The notes under the pieces were generated by a model, which saw nothing but the letters and a program-made list of their open reading frames with translations, did not search any database and was not told the origin of the DNA. The translations under genes were made by a program, and so were the position numbers. Below, in pieces: positions 34,031 to 48,045 of a stretch of DNA of 64,000 nucleotides. Numbering within the stretch: position 1 is the stretch's first letter; every line of letters begins with the position of its first letter. The DNA is from Oxytricha trifallax (lineage: Eukaryota > Ciliophora > Spirotrichea > Sporadotrichida > Oxytrichidae): the NCBI GenBank assembly GCA_000711775.1, contig ARYC01017378.1, forward strand, positions 62,001 through 126,000. The letters run 5' to 3'.

Positions 34031-37000
34031 TTATGTCGTAAATGAAAAATTTCATGACAATAGTCTTCGCATAATCTTTTGATATTGTTCTGAAAATCTA
34101 TCTATGAGATTTTGGATCTAAGTATTGTAAAAGAGAATTTAAAACTTTCCAATAATACTCTTAAATTTTCTTTGAAGTTTTAAGCAGTTATAAAATGAAT
34201 TTTCATTAGATAGTCTTAGGATCTTAATTAAGGGAATGTATTATATAAATCTAAACATGAGGCTTTTATTCTATTTAGTAAAGAACTAGATTATTTATAA
34301 GAATAAAGTTTATTGATACTATTTAATTATTATAAGCTTTAATAGCTGTTTATTAAAACGAAAATAATCTATCTCCTAATTTCCAATAAATTTTGAATCA
34401 TGGGAATTCGGCAGAATCTCTTATTTAAGAGAGCGAATAGTTCATGAATACTCTCATCATACCCATTGTCTCACTTAGAACGAGGTATGAATGCTTTCTT
34501 TGCTAGCCAAGTTTATGGTTGCAAATACTTGATATTATACATCATAGCCCACTATCTTTTAAAGAACTGAGAAAAGCTGCTACATATTTCGTCAATCAAA
34601 TCCTTCTATGAAAATCACATTGCAAATAGCATGTAAATAAAAAGGGACAGTCCTAGAATAAAGCATCGAAGAGGCAAGACTATCAAATGTGATATATGTT
34701 GAAGAGTCCCTATCAATTTTAAATATTCCAGACTGCATTTATCTAGCAATTAAACGAAGAAATACCCTGCAAGTACAAATATTAAAAGGAATAAACTTGC
34801 TGTTCTTTGATGAACTCATTCAAACAACGCTTTTATTTTTAAAATTATATTCCCAAGATTTTATCTTATTGTTTATATAATGATATATCTTTTTAATTGA
34901 GTAACCAAACATATCATGGTCGTGGCTTTATAAATTAAATTGTTCCTCACTCCTGATATTAATTAATTAAATCAGTTGATTTAAATTTTGAAATTTTATA
35001 AATCATTTCTCCAAAATTTACAATTTTTTTGAATAAATATTTATATGATATGTATTTTTCTTTGAGATACTAAGCAAATAGTGGGTATAAGTCAAAATTG
35101 ATTTATATTATTTAAAAATCTATTTTATTAACTTCATTTCAAAATCTTTTTTGACTCAATTATCTTAGATTTTCAATCTAAATCGCTTCTTTTTGGAAAA
35201 TTTACTTGCTTTTAAAATATTATTCTTCATTTACATAATCTACTAATTATTTTTCATATATGATAACAATTATAATGATAATTATCATAATAATTATTCG
35301 ATATTTATTAATCATCTGTTTATATTATCCTAAAGTATTCCATTGTAATTATTCATGTTAAGCTTTCCTGGTATTTAAATCTATCAAATTTCTTTTGATT
35401 CTATTTGTCGCTCAATACTTATTAATAATTGATATTTTGAATATTAATCTTTTTATTAATTGTTATTAGAATTTCTGAGTATCTTCATAATTTGACAGTA
35501 CTTTGCTTCTTTTAATGTAATGGTCGTGCTTGTTTCTTTATATTTTTATACTTTAAGTTCTTGTCAGCTAATTGATTATGAATGGAAAATTTGCCATAAA
35601 TTTTTACAGAGTATTATTTGATTTTTAATTCACTTTACATTGATCATTATTCAATTAACTGTTTATCTTTATCTTAAACGTTTTAGTTGTATTAATCCTA
35701 GAATATAATAGTGTTTAGACTTTTATGGCTCAACATGTTATTAGCCTTTCTCACTATTACTTTGATTGATGAAATATCTATTTTTGTGGCATCATCATAG
35801 TTATCATCAAGGGAAGATCATCACAGTCTCCTACTTATTTTAAGCAGCAGTTTTATTCTTCTTATGTTATTTAAGCTCCTCCATCTTATTTGGAATCTTG
35901 ATTAGTTATGTGTTTAAATAATTTAAATGCAAAATTTGCTTGGTTGTTTGTTGCTTCAATTTATATTATTATATTTCATCTAATGAAGAAAAAAGGCTTA
36001 AGGATGTGTGCAAACCTCTCTTTCAAAGCGAGAAGATAGAGAAGTTTCTATTTTTAGCAACTCAATATATTTTCATCATGACTTATTTTTCTATCATTGA
36101 TTCGTACTATTAGAGATTAGGTAGATAGAGAAGTATTCAATAATAAATAATTTTTTGGAAACAATTTTAATCATCAGTTAGTTTGTATTAAATTTACATT
36201 TTACTACTAGTGTACAAATTATTATTTCTTCAAATTTATATATCCTTGCTCTTTTTATACCAAATACTTTCTATTTTTGTAGTATTTTAAAAATTATTTC
36301 GTTCTTTCTTAATGTTAAAGCATTCAAATCTCTTAAGAAATTGAGTCATTTCAATCTAAATTTCAATCTTTTTTCATAATTTCTCATAAGTGATTGGCTA
36401 TTTTGTTATAAAACACGATACTTTAAGATTAATGATCCTCGTTAAAGAAAGATAAACTTACTGATGAATTCAAAAGTATGTTATTTTTTATTATGTCTTT
36501 TTGTATTTTAAAGAAAATATTTGGATTTGTTGTTTATTTCAATTATCATGATAATGTTAAGAGTAGTCCAATTATATCTATATACCTAGCAGATCCACAA
36601 TGAGCATTTGTCAACAGTTCTACTATATTAAGCGTTTTATTTTCTTAGAAAAAAGTTATTAAAGTATAATAATATCCTAATTAGTAGTTCATTTAGTTTC
36701 ATATTTTCGTCTTTCAGCAATCATCTGATTTTATTATTATCATTAATTTTCATAAAGTATTTAATCAATTAACTTTTCTTGCACTTTTATTATTCCTTTT
36801 TAATTAATATTGTTGCTTATATTCTATTAATCATATAATTTAAGTTTCTTATTCCTTCAAAAATTGTTATATCTTTTATTTGAAGAAATAGAAGAGATTC
36901 TATATTTTATGAAACACTTTTCATTCTCAAGATCTTTTTTCTTTCTAATATTAATATGAATGTAATACAATTAAATATTAAAATTTCATTGAAATTTATT

Positions 37001-37380
37001 CGTTTTAAATAGCATACTTTGTATTTGAATTAAGTTTAAATCTTGTTTATTTTGATATAAGCATTAAAGATTTTGAGTAACCTCCAAATTTATTACTTAG
37101 TATATTTTAAATTTAAAGTATTATTCTGTAAAATCATGAATTTTTTCTATTTTTTATCTTTTATTTAACATAATTTTTTAAAACTTACAAATTAAAGATA
37201 AAAATAGTTAATTTTATTCAATGTTTTTCTATAAAATATCATAATTTCTTGACACTTGCAGAACTTAATAAATATTGCTTAGAATTTATTTTATAGAAAG
37301 TTATTTAATCATAACTTTATTAATAATTATTATTGTTATTGTTATTACTGCTAAAGATGACGAACTGATCTCTATGAATA
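34030..37380. other. AT-rich spacer
   Basis: Nothing supported over about 3.3 kb. Brief protein-like pieces occur (minus near 35.85 kb, KIPNKMEELKQHKKNK), too short to call. Confidence 0.45.
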
Positions 37381-37439
37381 TGCACTTTAACAACAAGACT
37401 GAGATGAAAAAAATTCCTAAAAAACATCTCTAAAAAAAA

Positions 37440-37740
37440 AGCGAAAGAATAAAAGAGAGATCAGACTTTGGTGGTTGGCACGCTGACCGGTCCAGGCTAG
37501 GGACATGCCCCCCAGGTATACCCCTGACAAAGGCCGCGCTCAGGCTAAGTCGGGGTCCGAAGAGGCAATTCAGGACGTGGAATGAGATGACAAGGGACAA
37601 GACCCCCAGGAGCACCCTATGAGAGGCACATAGGTCCAAACGGCCAAAGTCGCTCCCCCAGCTATAGACATACAGGACACAAAATACTCGAAAGACATTG
37701 AATTGGAAAAACTATCGTCACCTTAAGTACTAATTACAAC
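37440..37740 (+). other. isolated GC-rich coding-like island
   Basis: Roughly 55-60 percent G+C over 230 bp within very AT-rich DNA. The plus strand reads as a hydrophilic protein (RDMPPRYTPDKGRAQAKSG, then DDKGQDPQEHPMRGTQVQ, AKVAPPAIDIQD) with TGA at two places. The minus frame of 69 codons looks like a shadow of it. Base composition unlike anything else in the window suggests capture or transfer, or a macronuclear-destined segment. Confidence 0.4.
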
Positions 37741-37749
37741 TAACTAATA

Positions 37750-39255
37750 TATATACGCTCAATAATAATAACAATAGCAGTAATAACAATAACAATAATA
37801 ATTATATATTTAATACTAGAGATCTTTATTTCTAGTTTTCTTATTCACCTTACCTTAAGTTATTCATCATCATCATCATCATAACTTTATTACCCATATT
37901 TTCCTTGAACAAGAATACAGTTCTTTATAAAAAATAAGGAGGATATTAAAGAATAAATTATTGATCTCATGTCATAAATCCTTCATCATGCTCTGTATTC
38001 TATTTTCTCAATGGTAAATTACTAATAAAACAGTAGATGCTGAGCAACATAAAACTTATTTGCTAACTAAATTTAATTTTATGATTTTATAGTTCAATCT
38101 TGTTGTTTTCTTTATGCATAGTACTTTAGCTTAGTCATTCTGAATTAATCAATTTATGCAATTTTTGCCTTTAATTTTACAAATTTAAGTGATTTTATAC
38201 CTGTTTATATGTGGACGCATTCTTTATTAAACTGCATCGCTAACTCATTGCTTGTTTATTTTATCAACTTAAAAATTAATTGATCATGTTACTTTCTCTA
38301 TTTTATCTTAAAACTCAACAGATATATAGAAGTTTCAAATAAAATTAATAAATTCACAAGATTATGTTCACTTATTTTGTTTAATACAGCTTCTATATTG
38401 CTTAACATTCATTCTCATTCCATGTTGTCATTATTATTTCAATTAATTTTGAAGGACTACTATTATTTAAATATAAAAGAATAGGAAATATTTAAATTTA
38501 AAATACAAAAAACAGACATGATTTTGATAGTTCTAAATAAATATACAAGTTATTATAAAAAACTACTATAAATATAACGCATCATTGCAAATATATTATG
38601 AGTAAATCACTAACTGCTCTTAATTATATTATAAAGTAGTAATTTATATTTAGAATTTCTAAAATAATTCTATTCTAGCGAAGCAGCTAGTAGTATGTTT
38701 ATATACGAATTTAAATTATTGTTTATTATGATGTATAATTTCCATGATTTTAGGTATTATTTTAGCTCCTTAAAATTGAAAATCATACTGTCTTTGTTAT
38801 TTTCAAGTCAGTTGTAACTTGAACATCTTTTCAAAGTCGATTATTCATTTCTAAATATTATTTCAAACTGAATGTGAGAAATAAAAAAATATATTGAGTT
38901 TAAAAACTTTACTTACCTGATAATCTAATATATTATAAAACCTCTCTCGTCCCATTTTGTTTTGAGATTATCTAATTATATAACGTTTTAATTTAAATAG
39001 ATGAATTTCTTAAATTTTCAAAATACATAGACGATATTATGTAAATATAATAGAGAGCTATATTCTTTATTAAAATCTAAATTTCAGTAGATTATCAAAC
39101 CTATAAATATTAAAATATAGGCGTAAGATAATTTTTTAATTAATTAATTGAATTTTAATAATATATAAATATTTATTTAATTTATTCAAAATAAAGTAAA
39201 ATTTGTTTTTATTGATAAACCTTATAATATTGCATATTTTATAAGTTTTTATTCT

Positions 39256-39298
<43 letters not shown>

Positions 39299-39755
39299 TA
39301 AATGTTTAATAACATCATCTATTAACAATAAAAAGAAGCACTTTTTATGAATTAAATAAGAACAATTTATAAACAAAAAATCATTAATAATATAATTAGT
39401 AACCATTTAATTTAACACATCAGAAGGGGAGAGATTGATGGCTAATAGTAAAATTATACTGTCAAATAGATTAATTAGATTCACACTTTGCTTCTTTTTA
39501 ACAATAAGAAGAATTATCCACACATATTAAAGAACAACATAATTTTTGATCGAATAGGGTGGATGGATATTTTATATTTAAATTTATAATTATTCAATAC
39601 TTTAATAATTCTAAGATATTTGGTAGCTATTAGATTAATTTAATTAGAACATTATAAATTTATAGGGACCAATATGAAAATTATAAAATGTTAATCAATA
39701 TTGCTTAAGTTTATTAATTCTTGTTTAATTAATTACTAACAGGTATAAATTGCGA
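37750..39755. other. AT-rich spacer with simple repeats
   Basis: (ATC)n at about 37866-37883 and a (TA)n run at about 39260-39294. No gene supported. Confidence 0.5.
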
Positions 39756-39959
39756 CTCTAGTATTTCAGCCTCTCAGCCCTAGCAAGAGAAAGGCGTAGG
39801 TAATCTCAAGATAGCCCTAACCGGCATTTATCCAACATTTAGTGAAAGAGGGTCTTCAGTATGACAAAACGCAAGGAATAAGAGTCATCCATTAATAAGT
39901 ACTCCCCTTGATTACCACTCCATTGCATGTATCAGAATCGAAAGAATGCCAAAGCATGC

Positions 39960-40640
39960 CAGTTATATCGTATAGTCCAACAATAGTAAAACCTGACATG
40001 GAATTTTGCGATAGGCAAACGTAATCAGTAAACCTTAATTACTACTTTAAGATTTCTCTAAGTAATCTACTATTGTTCAGCATCATTCAAAATAGTCAGA
40101 ATACGTTCTACAAGATTTGAGTCGAAAAACTTGTCGCATCTTTGAATAAATGAGGTAAAACTCAAAAATAGATAAAAATTTGATAATTTATAAATATGGT
40201 GAAAACAATCAAAATCGCCATATTTTTGAGCAGTTTTAAAGAGTTTTAAAATTCATGAGAAAATCAAGTTTCTTAAAAAATGGTAGAGACATAATCTATA
40301 TTCTCCCTATAATTTGTGATCATTTCTTTGATTCTTAGACAACTCATCTAGGTATGGAGAGCTATAGATCATAGTATTTTGAGCACATCTTTCAAACCTA
40401 ACACATTACAACCTCACCAGGTAAGTACTCTTGGAGATAAATGCCCTTTCAGCTAAGGAAGAGTGGTTGAGATGGACTTTTGCGATAGCCAAATGTCATA
40501 AGTAAACCTTCATTTCTATTTAAACTACTCTCTTAGTAATCTACTATTGTTCAAAGTCCTCTAAATAGTTAGAATACATTTTTCAAGATTATTGGGGAAA
40601 AACTTTTCGAAACCTACAAAAATTACTTTTATTATAAAAT
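39960..40640. repeat. dispersed ~480-bp repeat, copy B (about 1.4 units)
   Basis: CTACTATTGTTCA occurs at 40068 and 40541, a period of about 473 bp, with the surrounding sequence also repeated. Same family as 23.2 kb. The preceding 39760-39960 is GC-richer and unassigned. Confidence 0.65.
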
Positions 40641-41715
40641 TTTTTAGGTATAATTGGTTTAATTTTAACTTATTTTTTGCAATTTTTTTATATTCTTATA
40701 AATTTAAATCAATTTTAAATAATGATTTTTATAATAATTAATATTTTTAAATTACCTTTTTATAAATAAAAAAGTATAAGTATTATTTTTGTTTTAGTTC
40801 TAATTGAACACATTTTTTATTTAATGAAAATTATTAATTTTTTAATAAAACAATTTTTCATTTTTATTATATTTATTGTATTTATTTTTTTATCTATTTA
40901 AAAAAAATTTTATGGTTGATTTTTTCATTTTTAATATATATTTTATATATTCAATACAACTCATTGAAAAAAACTTTTTCTTTAATGAATAATCAATTTT
41001 ATAATTCCAATTTGATCCAAAACCCCATAACCTCTTTAACTTTAACTATATTAGAATAGTATTGAAGAAATAAATTAGAAATGGGATAATAATACTTATA
41101 ATATTAATAAATCGATATATTGGCAGATGATGTTGCTAATCTATACGACTTGGTCTTGTTCGATAGTAATTTAAAAAAGCTGGATTTTACAATAAGTAAT
41201 TTTTTCCCCCCCATTCCCCTAGTTAGTTAAAAAGACTTAAAATATTTTCCTTTTATTCGACAAACTATATACTACAATTAAAGTAAAATTATATCTTTTC
41301 AAAAATGCAAGAATATTAAATTGTGATAGTTAAGTTCAGCTTATTTTTAATATTTTATCAAATGAACCTAAGATCTTTTTAATTAGTTAGCATTTAACTG
41401 CCAATGCATTAATTTATTTATATTTTAATTCTAATTATCTAATTTTGAATGTTTTCCTAAAATATTAATATTAACTTTTCTTTATTATTTTATCTTATTA
41501 AAATATTCATCTGATTTTTTAGGTTTTTACAAGCTTGATAATTAAGTATTTTCCTAAAGCTAGAGGACCTACTATTCTTTATTGAGTTCATTTATATATT
41601 ACTCAGAATTAAATCTTATTTTCTCAGATGAAAGTTTGATGCCATTTCATAATCGAGTTGTTTCTGTTCTCCATCTCTATAATTTAGCTTAATTTTTATA
41701 CTTAAACTCTATTTA
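40640..41715. other. AT-rich spacer
   Basis: No supported feature. A lone CCAAAACCCCAT near 41025 is not at an inverted repeat. Confidence 0.5.
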
Positions 41716-42459
41716 TCAAATAATATTATTAAACTAGCACCTTAATTTTATATTGATATATAAGATTAAACTTAATTCTTTTGATCTCTTATGTTTTTTA
41801 AGAACTACATTGGTCATAAGTTTATTACTATTTGCGATAATCTATTGCTGTTTCAATACATATACAGCTTTTTAAATCTTGATAAAGCACAAACAAATCT
41901 TTATTTAACAGCATTTCTCACAGAAATCTGATTTGTGTAGAATGTTACTCATGTAGAGACAATCATTTGACATTTTTATGAATAACTATATCTTTATTAT
42001 TTATAGCCAAATATATAAACCATATACATATATTTGAGTCTATCTGCTAATTAAATTATAACAAATGACTAAATAATTGAATAAATGAATTAATACTCTC
42101 TTGTTTGATGTAAATCTTTGAGGTATTTGGTATATTTACCTTGGAACATACTGTAGAAGTGATACCACAGAGGCAGATTTAATTACTGTAATTTAAATTC
42201 TTGGACTCAGTTTGATCCTTTACCAATCATAAGTAAAGGTTTCTTCTTAGAAGTCATTCGAAAGATTTATTTTGTAATAAGTAATAGACGTTGACAATTT
42301 CATATATCTTTCATCTCTATAGGTAATTGCTAAAATATTTTCATTCCTACTTAAGATATATTCCCCTCCCTCACTAATAACACAATGCATAGCAAACTTA
42401 TAGCCGCTTTTGATCTTTAAGACTTAGTGATTTCCTGCTGGCAACTAATATGCTTTCAT
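41716..42459 (-). CDS. hypothetical protein (247 aa; frame extends upstream past one TGA)
   Basis: A 253-codon TGA-free minus frame, ATG 42459 to TGA 41716. The N-terminal 110 residues look like a folded protein (LPAGNHQVLKIKSGYKFAM, then SEGGEYILSRNENILAITY and RDERYMKLSTSITYYKINL). The distal half is more AT-driven and may be non-coding readthrough. Upstream the same frame continues from TGA 42475 to about 42755 (NSLTWTNKLLPSVQLEAYSVL-TGA-YFAKEM), so the natural protein is probably longer and the TGA a lesion. Another minus block near 42840-43000 may belong too. Not recognised. Confidence 0.5.
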
Positions 42460-42759
42460 TTCCTTTGCAAAATATCAAAGTACTGAGTAAGCTTCTAATT
42501 GGACAGATGGCAACAACTTATTAGTCCATGTTAAGGAGTTTATGCAGGGAGCATGCCAGAGTAGAAAGATACAAAATTACAATCGTGTCATCTTCCAGAT
42601 GCAAGCATATGCTGGTGAGATTTGCTATTCTTTTGGATTTTGTCTATGATGACAGTTTATTGACTTAAAGAATAATAACAAGATATAATTAAATTAAGAC
42701 TGATCTGCATTCTCATCTAAGTTTGATTATATTGTTTAATTATTTTATTTCTACTTAAA

Positions 42760-45640
42760 TCAGTAAATAACATTTATATATAATAATAATATAATAGTGA
42801 TATAGACTATGTGATCTGACTTTGACCAAATGATTGAATTCATTTCTTAGAAGCTTTAAGTGATACTGTTGCTTGTCTTGTTCTCCCTGTTTTCATTTAC
42901 CTACTCCATGAGTGTGCCTACTCTGCTTTTTGCCTTGACCCAGTGCAAGAAGACACTAAATGGATTTTGTAGTTAGCTACAATACAAATTATTTGTTGCA
43001 GCTGTAATATCTTCAAAATTTAATATCAAATGGCCATTTGTTTTTTTTAAGATATCTTTGCTGCTAAAGTTGCATAAATTAATGCAAATAAAATAATTCA
43101 TGACTCTTATTTAATTTTTATAAACTAATACTGAGTAAGTTAAGTTTAGATTGGAATCTTTGCCAATTAAACAACTTCTAGATTTAAGGCTACTCTAAAT
43201 TATACTGCAAGACTCATTAAAAATCAATAATTAAGTAACTGGGCTAAGATGATGTTTGCTAATATATATAATTTAGAATATTTTCTCATCACTTCCCTGA
43301 AACATTGCAAGTTTTGAAATGTTTTAAATATATATCTTGCCTTATATGAATTATAAAGTAAATAGATTTCAAATAAAATAGTAATTTCAAATGAACAAAA
43401 TATAAAAGCTGCGACAAGTCTAACTAAGATGAAAATTGGTATTTATTTTAGATTACATATATTTATGATAGTAAGAGTTTATTGGAGAATTCTGAAAAGG
43501 CAGAAGAAAAATGTGTATGTTACTAACGGACAGAGGAACTAACTTACATTATTTGGTAGATTGATATATGTTAATATAATTAATTTCCATTGTAAAATAG
43601 AATAATATTCACATTACAATATAAATTAAGACTTATATTAATTCCTTTGTTTAAATATTATATAATTTAAATTATTAATAGCATTTTTAATACTCTAAAC
43701 TACGTTTTTATATTTCTACCATTCTTTTAAGAGCTAATCAATATAATCTAAGTTATAGAATATTAAAAGATTTTCTTTGCTCTTTCTTCCACAAATGGAT
43801 CTAAAAATCACCAATACTCTACCCTTGTTTCTATTAACAATTTAATTACTATTGTTTTTTTACTATTATTGTGATATTATTTTTACTATATCAAAATATT
43901 GTCAATAAATTTGCACTTATACATTTTTGAGCTGCAAAAACTGCTGAATTTGCTATAGTTTGATAAACTAAAACATTCTAAGTTTCTTATTCAACAACTA
44001 ACTGCATATTACTTTCGCAAATATTTAAGAATTTTGGTGGAAACAAGTTGAGTGTTTTGATATTGAATAATGAAAAATGTCTTAATTTTGATTAAAAGGC
44101 ATAGACTAATTGAAATACCACAAATACTTGGTTGTTTTGACAAGCAATTGTGAGTTCTAAACATCTATATATCTTATGAATTAATAGTGTATCAAAGTAT
44201 TTAACAGAGATAGTTTGAGTAATTTGCTAGTAAAGGCAAAAATTCGAGAAAAGTTCATGCTTTTAATTGATCTTTTTTCTGAATCATTTTACTAAACATA
44301 TTACTTGCCTCATTGGCTTAATGAATAAATTAAATATCAAGAATAACAGAATTAAGTTGATGAAATGCACTTCAAATTATTATTTTATTATCTTTGAATC
44401 TTTAACCCATATAATAGTATAATTCAAAAAATTATACTTCTAATTATTATTATAATTCAATTTGTTATTTAATATGAATTTTTGAGGCTAGTATCATTAA
44501 ATTAATTTTATTTTAAAGAATTTATATAATAGCAATTGTTAAAATCATCTTAAGTATAATCTTAATATCTTTATTTTAATAAAGTTAATAACCAACATAT
44601 CTTTGTAAGATAATTATATTACAGATCTGCCAACTTCAATATAAAAACATCTTATTCTATTGTCTTCATGAAGAGTAATATAAAGCAAACACTAGTATTG
44701 AATTAGTGTTTATTTGTTATATACTAGACTTTTTAATTGATAAGTTCAAAGCTTATTAGGATGTTTATTTATTTTAAAAAGATTTTACTTTAGTAAAAAA
44801 CCATAACTAATCAAGAATCTATATAAAGCATTTAACAATAATAATAATAATAATAATATTAACAATAATAATTATAATTAAAGGGATATAAACACATAGA
44901 GGAGGTTTTTAAGAATAAATAAATTATAATTTAATAATTCGAATATCCACCAAATGCAATAATTAATCATTTTTATAGGTTAAATGAATTGCTTTAGATA
45001 ACATAAAATAAAGATGTTTGATTTTTTAATAATCAATTACAATAAAATTTTTTGAAACATTTTCAATAGCAGATGATTCATAGTTAATAATGGGCATATA
45101 TAATTATGGAAACAGATTTGATTGAAATTGCAGGTGCTTATTCTTAAAATTTAAATAATTTAGCATTTTAAAAAAGTTGTTTTAATGTTGACATTATTTC
45201 TTAGTTCATAACATAAAAACAATTTATGAAAATAAAGACATTTATTTCTCATTTACAGATAAAAAAAATAAATTAAATTATAAATGTGGCTACATATGAA
45301 TTACAGCAACTTAAATTAATAGTTAAAAAAAAATTCCTATAAATTCACCAAAATTTAGAAGTTAAATTGAGGCATTTTAAAGAAACGCATTGTGATTGTT
45401 TGAAATTAATGAATACAACAAATTGAAGGCTAATGAAGTTGGAATTAAATAATATATTCTGCCATTTTATCAACTATTTCTATAATGAAATGCTTAAAAC
45501 AAGACAATATTGGCTTATTTTCATTAATAATTAAGAGTGTTTCAATGAGGCCAAAAATATAAAAACACATATAAAACAATTTAAAATTTGGGAGAAATGA
45601 AAAGTAATAAATAAAAAATAAAAACAAAACCCATTAGGCA
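42760..45640. other. mostly AT-rich spacer
   Basis: Only the minus-strand block at about 42840-43000 (SSCTGSRQKAEQAHSWSRQ) is protein-like. (AAT)n near 44838-44860. Nothing else supported. Confidence 0.45.
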
Positions 45641-45647
45641 AATATGA

Positions 45648-46988
45648 ATGGGAGAGGTAATATTTTTATATAAGAGAATCATTCATGATTTATAATAGGA
45701 AATTAATTAATTTAATCAAAAACTTAATATATTAAAAGGTATTCTAACTAATCAGACGCAGGTGGACCAACAGCACTCACATAAAATGTAAGTTTCAAAA
45801 AAGATATATTAAAAGTGTTTTTTTAGCGGTCCTACCTGGTAGGACCTGGGGTGTCAGCAGACTGAAGCTTCGCAAGGCTACACTTGGAGGGGACAGGGGA
45901 GTGACTAGGATGAGGATGAAGATGAAGATGACGAGGAAGAAGAAGATGATTATGCTTTTGATCATGTTTCCATTTTTGATAAGTTTAATAAGCATTAGTA
46001 TTTAGTTTAATAGATTAAATATAAATTTAAAGTTTTCTTATTATAAATTATAATTACGAAATTAATAATTTAACTGTGGAATTCAACAGGTATTGCAGGA
46101 TGCTTAAGAGTGAAAGTAGAGACTATTAGCGAAAGAAATACACTGTAATTCCTATTATTGAGTAAAGCTACCCTGCTTAGAAAGCAAGCTCTCTTAAGAT
46201 TTATGGCAATGTTTTACTTCCTTTTTGTTGCAAGGCACATTCAGTTTGGGGATATCACTCTTGATTGTGGCTCTTCAACACATACTATATTCTACACTTA
46301 AGCATTTCGATGTCACAATGTTCACACTTTTGTCAGAATGTTGATAGAAATGTATCTTTTCATAATGGATTCTTTAAGATGAAACTTTTAGGGACTACAC
46401 GGATTTTCAAATGATAAAGGATAGCACAGCATCAGCATCTGTTTCCCGGCGCTTATCTATTATCTTGCCTACAGCAGTATTCTAATGGGCTCTTCAAATA
46501 AATTGGTAAATCAGGCATTTTCAGACTTTCGGTTTGCAAACGAAGTAAGGGGTGAACCTTCGAATAGGGGACTGCATGTGGTACAACTCGATTCTCCATG
46601 CAAAGACGCAGAGAAAAGTAGTCTCGTACTCAGACATCTGTTCCAGGGGCAGAGATAAACCCCAAAACCCCATGAGATTTTTTTAACAATATTTAATGAT
46701 CAAAGAAGTAAGTAAAATAAAGTAAGTAACTAAGATATAAGTTAAATGAATAAGTCAGAAGTATTTTAAGTCCTAAATTTCATATATTTTTTAGGAATTT
46801 TTATCAAATAAATGGGGTTTGTTCTCTAATAAAACGAATCTCACAGATTCATCACCTTTGATAAATCTAGTTATATTCTACGATAATTAATGCTGTTGAA
46901 TCAATTATTACTTTGCTTGCTATGCATTGATATCATTTGCAGAGTTTTAATTTTTGTTTAATTATTGTTACTAATTTTAGGCGTCTGA
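45648..46988 (+). CDS. hypothetical protein with acidic tract; one in-frame TGA
   Basis: From ATG 45648 one plus-strand frame runs 446 codons to TGA 46986 with a single internal TGA at 46377, far fewer than chance. Residues about 54-69 FSGPTWQDLGCQQTEA are shared with the copy at 28.4 kb; a highly acidic tract follows (DEDEDEDDEEEEDD), then a hydrophobic region and, after the TGA, a GC-richer part (FSDFRFANEVRGEPSNRG, LFQGQRQTPKPHEIF). Taken strictly it is a 243-residue protein ending at 46379. An AT-rich patch at 45990-46080 could be an eliminated insert. Function unknown. Confidence 0.5.
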
Positions 46989-48045
46989 TCCTATTTTTAT
47001 TTGTTAATCTTCTTCCTCGATTTTTATATTTTTTAATCTAGCTGCTTAATTTTCATGCTTAATCCTTATAAATTTTCATCTATTAACTTCTTAAATTTAG
47101 TGATAGTATTGTTAACTTGCTCAGTTAAAATTTTCGGATTTTTTAGAATTTCTTTGATTTGAGCATCCTTAGCCAAAAATTGTTATGTTATCACAAGGAC
47201 AAATTCTTAGTATCGTTCTTTTAATAAAGTTATATTATTCGAGACTCTTTCAATTGTGTCTTTTAATATTTGGTTTTATTCAATGAAATTTCTCATATAA
47301 TTTGCAAGCGATTATTGCGATGCTACACCTAAATTGGGGACTACTTTTTAATATCTTCAACAAAGCTTTGAAATTCAACTTGAATTTACTCTTTTCCTTC
47401 ATCTATTATTTTTTAAATTTAAGAAAAGTTCAAGCTTGTGTATTATTACTAAAGAGTATCAACATTGTCAACAACTTAATTAATTTGATTGTCCAATTTT
47501 TAATAAAGTTTGCCTTCAAGAACGTCCAGAATTTATCTTAAAAGTTCATCATACATATTTTTCATTTAGTTATTTGCAAATTATTTCAAATAATCAGAAA
47601 TAATTTATTCAACTTTCTCTTTATTAAGATACGAAGGATCATAGTAGGTCTCGCTATCTTCGGTTTCTGTCTTATTAAGTGATGAGTTTAATGATTCAAG
47701 TTCAAATTAAACAGTATTAGGGCTTTTTATTATGCTGATTAGAGATTCTTCCTTACTATTTTCTACACTCTATTCTGAATTTAATTCCTCCCTTATTTTC
47801 AGTTCTTTTAATTAATTAGGTTTTTGCTTATTTTGGGAATTTGTTTATGACTGCGTATTAGATTTGGCTACACTCTTTCTAACATTTAAAGTTTAGATAT
47901 GCCAATTCTTGTGCTACTCAATTGTTTTATCCCCAAACTTTTTAAATAATTCAATTCTCACATCTTTATAAGACCTGTTCCCCAAAATACCTTGCTTTTT
48001 AATATATTCTAATTTTTTAGCTTTGTTTTCTTCCAAGTCTATATC
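46901..48045 (-). CDS. hypothetical coiled-coil protein (gene A), one frameshift
   Basis: Minus strand, 250 codons TGA-free from 48045 to 47296. Alignment of sense shows the frame shifts by one base near 47325 and then continues 141 codons to TGA 46901, so about 380 residues in all. N-terminal part is basic (KKLEYIKKQGILGNRSYKDV, ELFKKFGDKTIEQHKNW), the middle Asn/Gln/Ser-rich, and the C-terminal half a long coiled coil (KVEQIISDYLKQFANNQ, DTIERVSNNITLLKERYQEF, KFKKLIDENLQGLSMKIKQL). The frame also extends upstream beyond TGA 48046 to about 48240. Neighbour of the transposase gene block. No homologue recognised. Confidence 0.6.

Noticed and set aside
37430..37639. 69-codon minus-strand frame in the GC-rich island
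   Set aside because: The plus strand gives a more protein-like hydrophilic sequence over the same bases; GC-rich DNA opens several frames.
41020..41035. CCAAAACCCCAT as another telomere-like end
   Set aside because: Single short match with no inverted repeat or element-like sequence beside it.
46655..46668. CCCCAAAACCCC resembling a telomeric or TBE terminus
   Set aside because: It lies inside a long TGA-free reading frame (encoding TPKPH), has no inverted partner and no ANT flanks.
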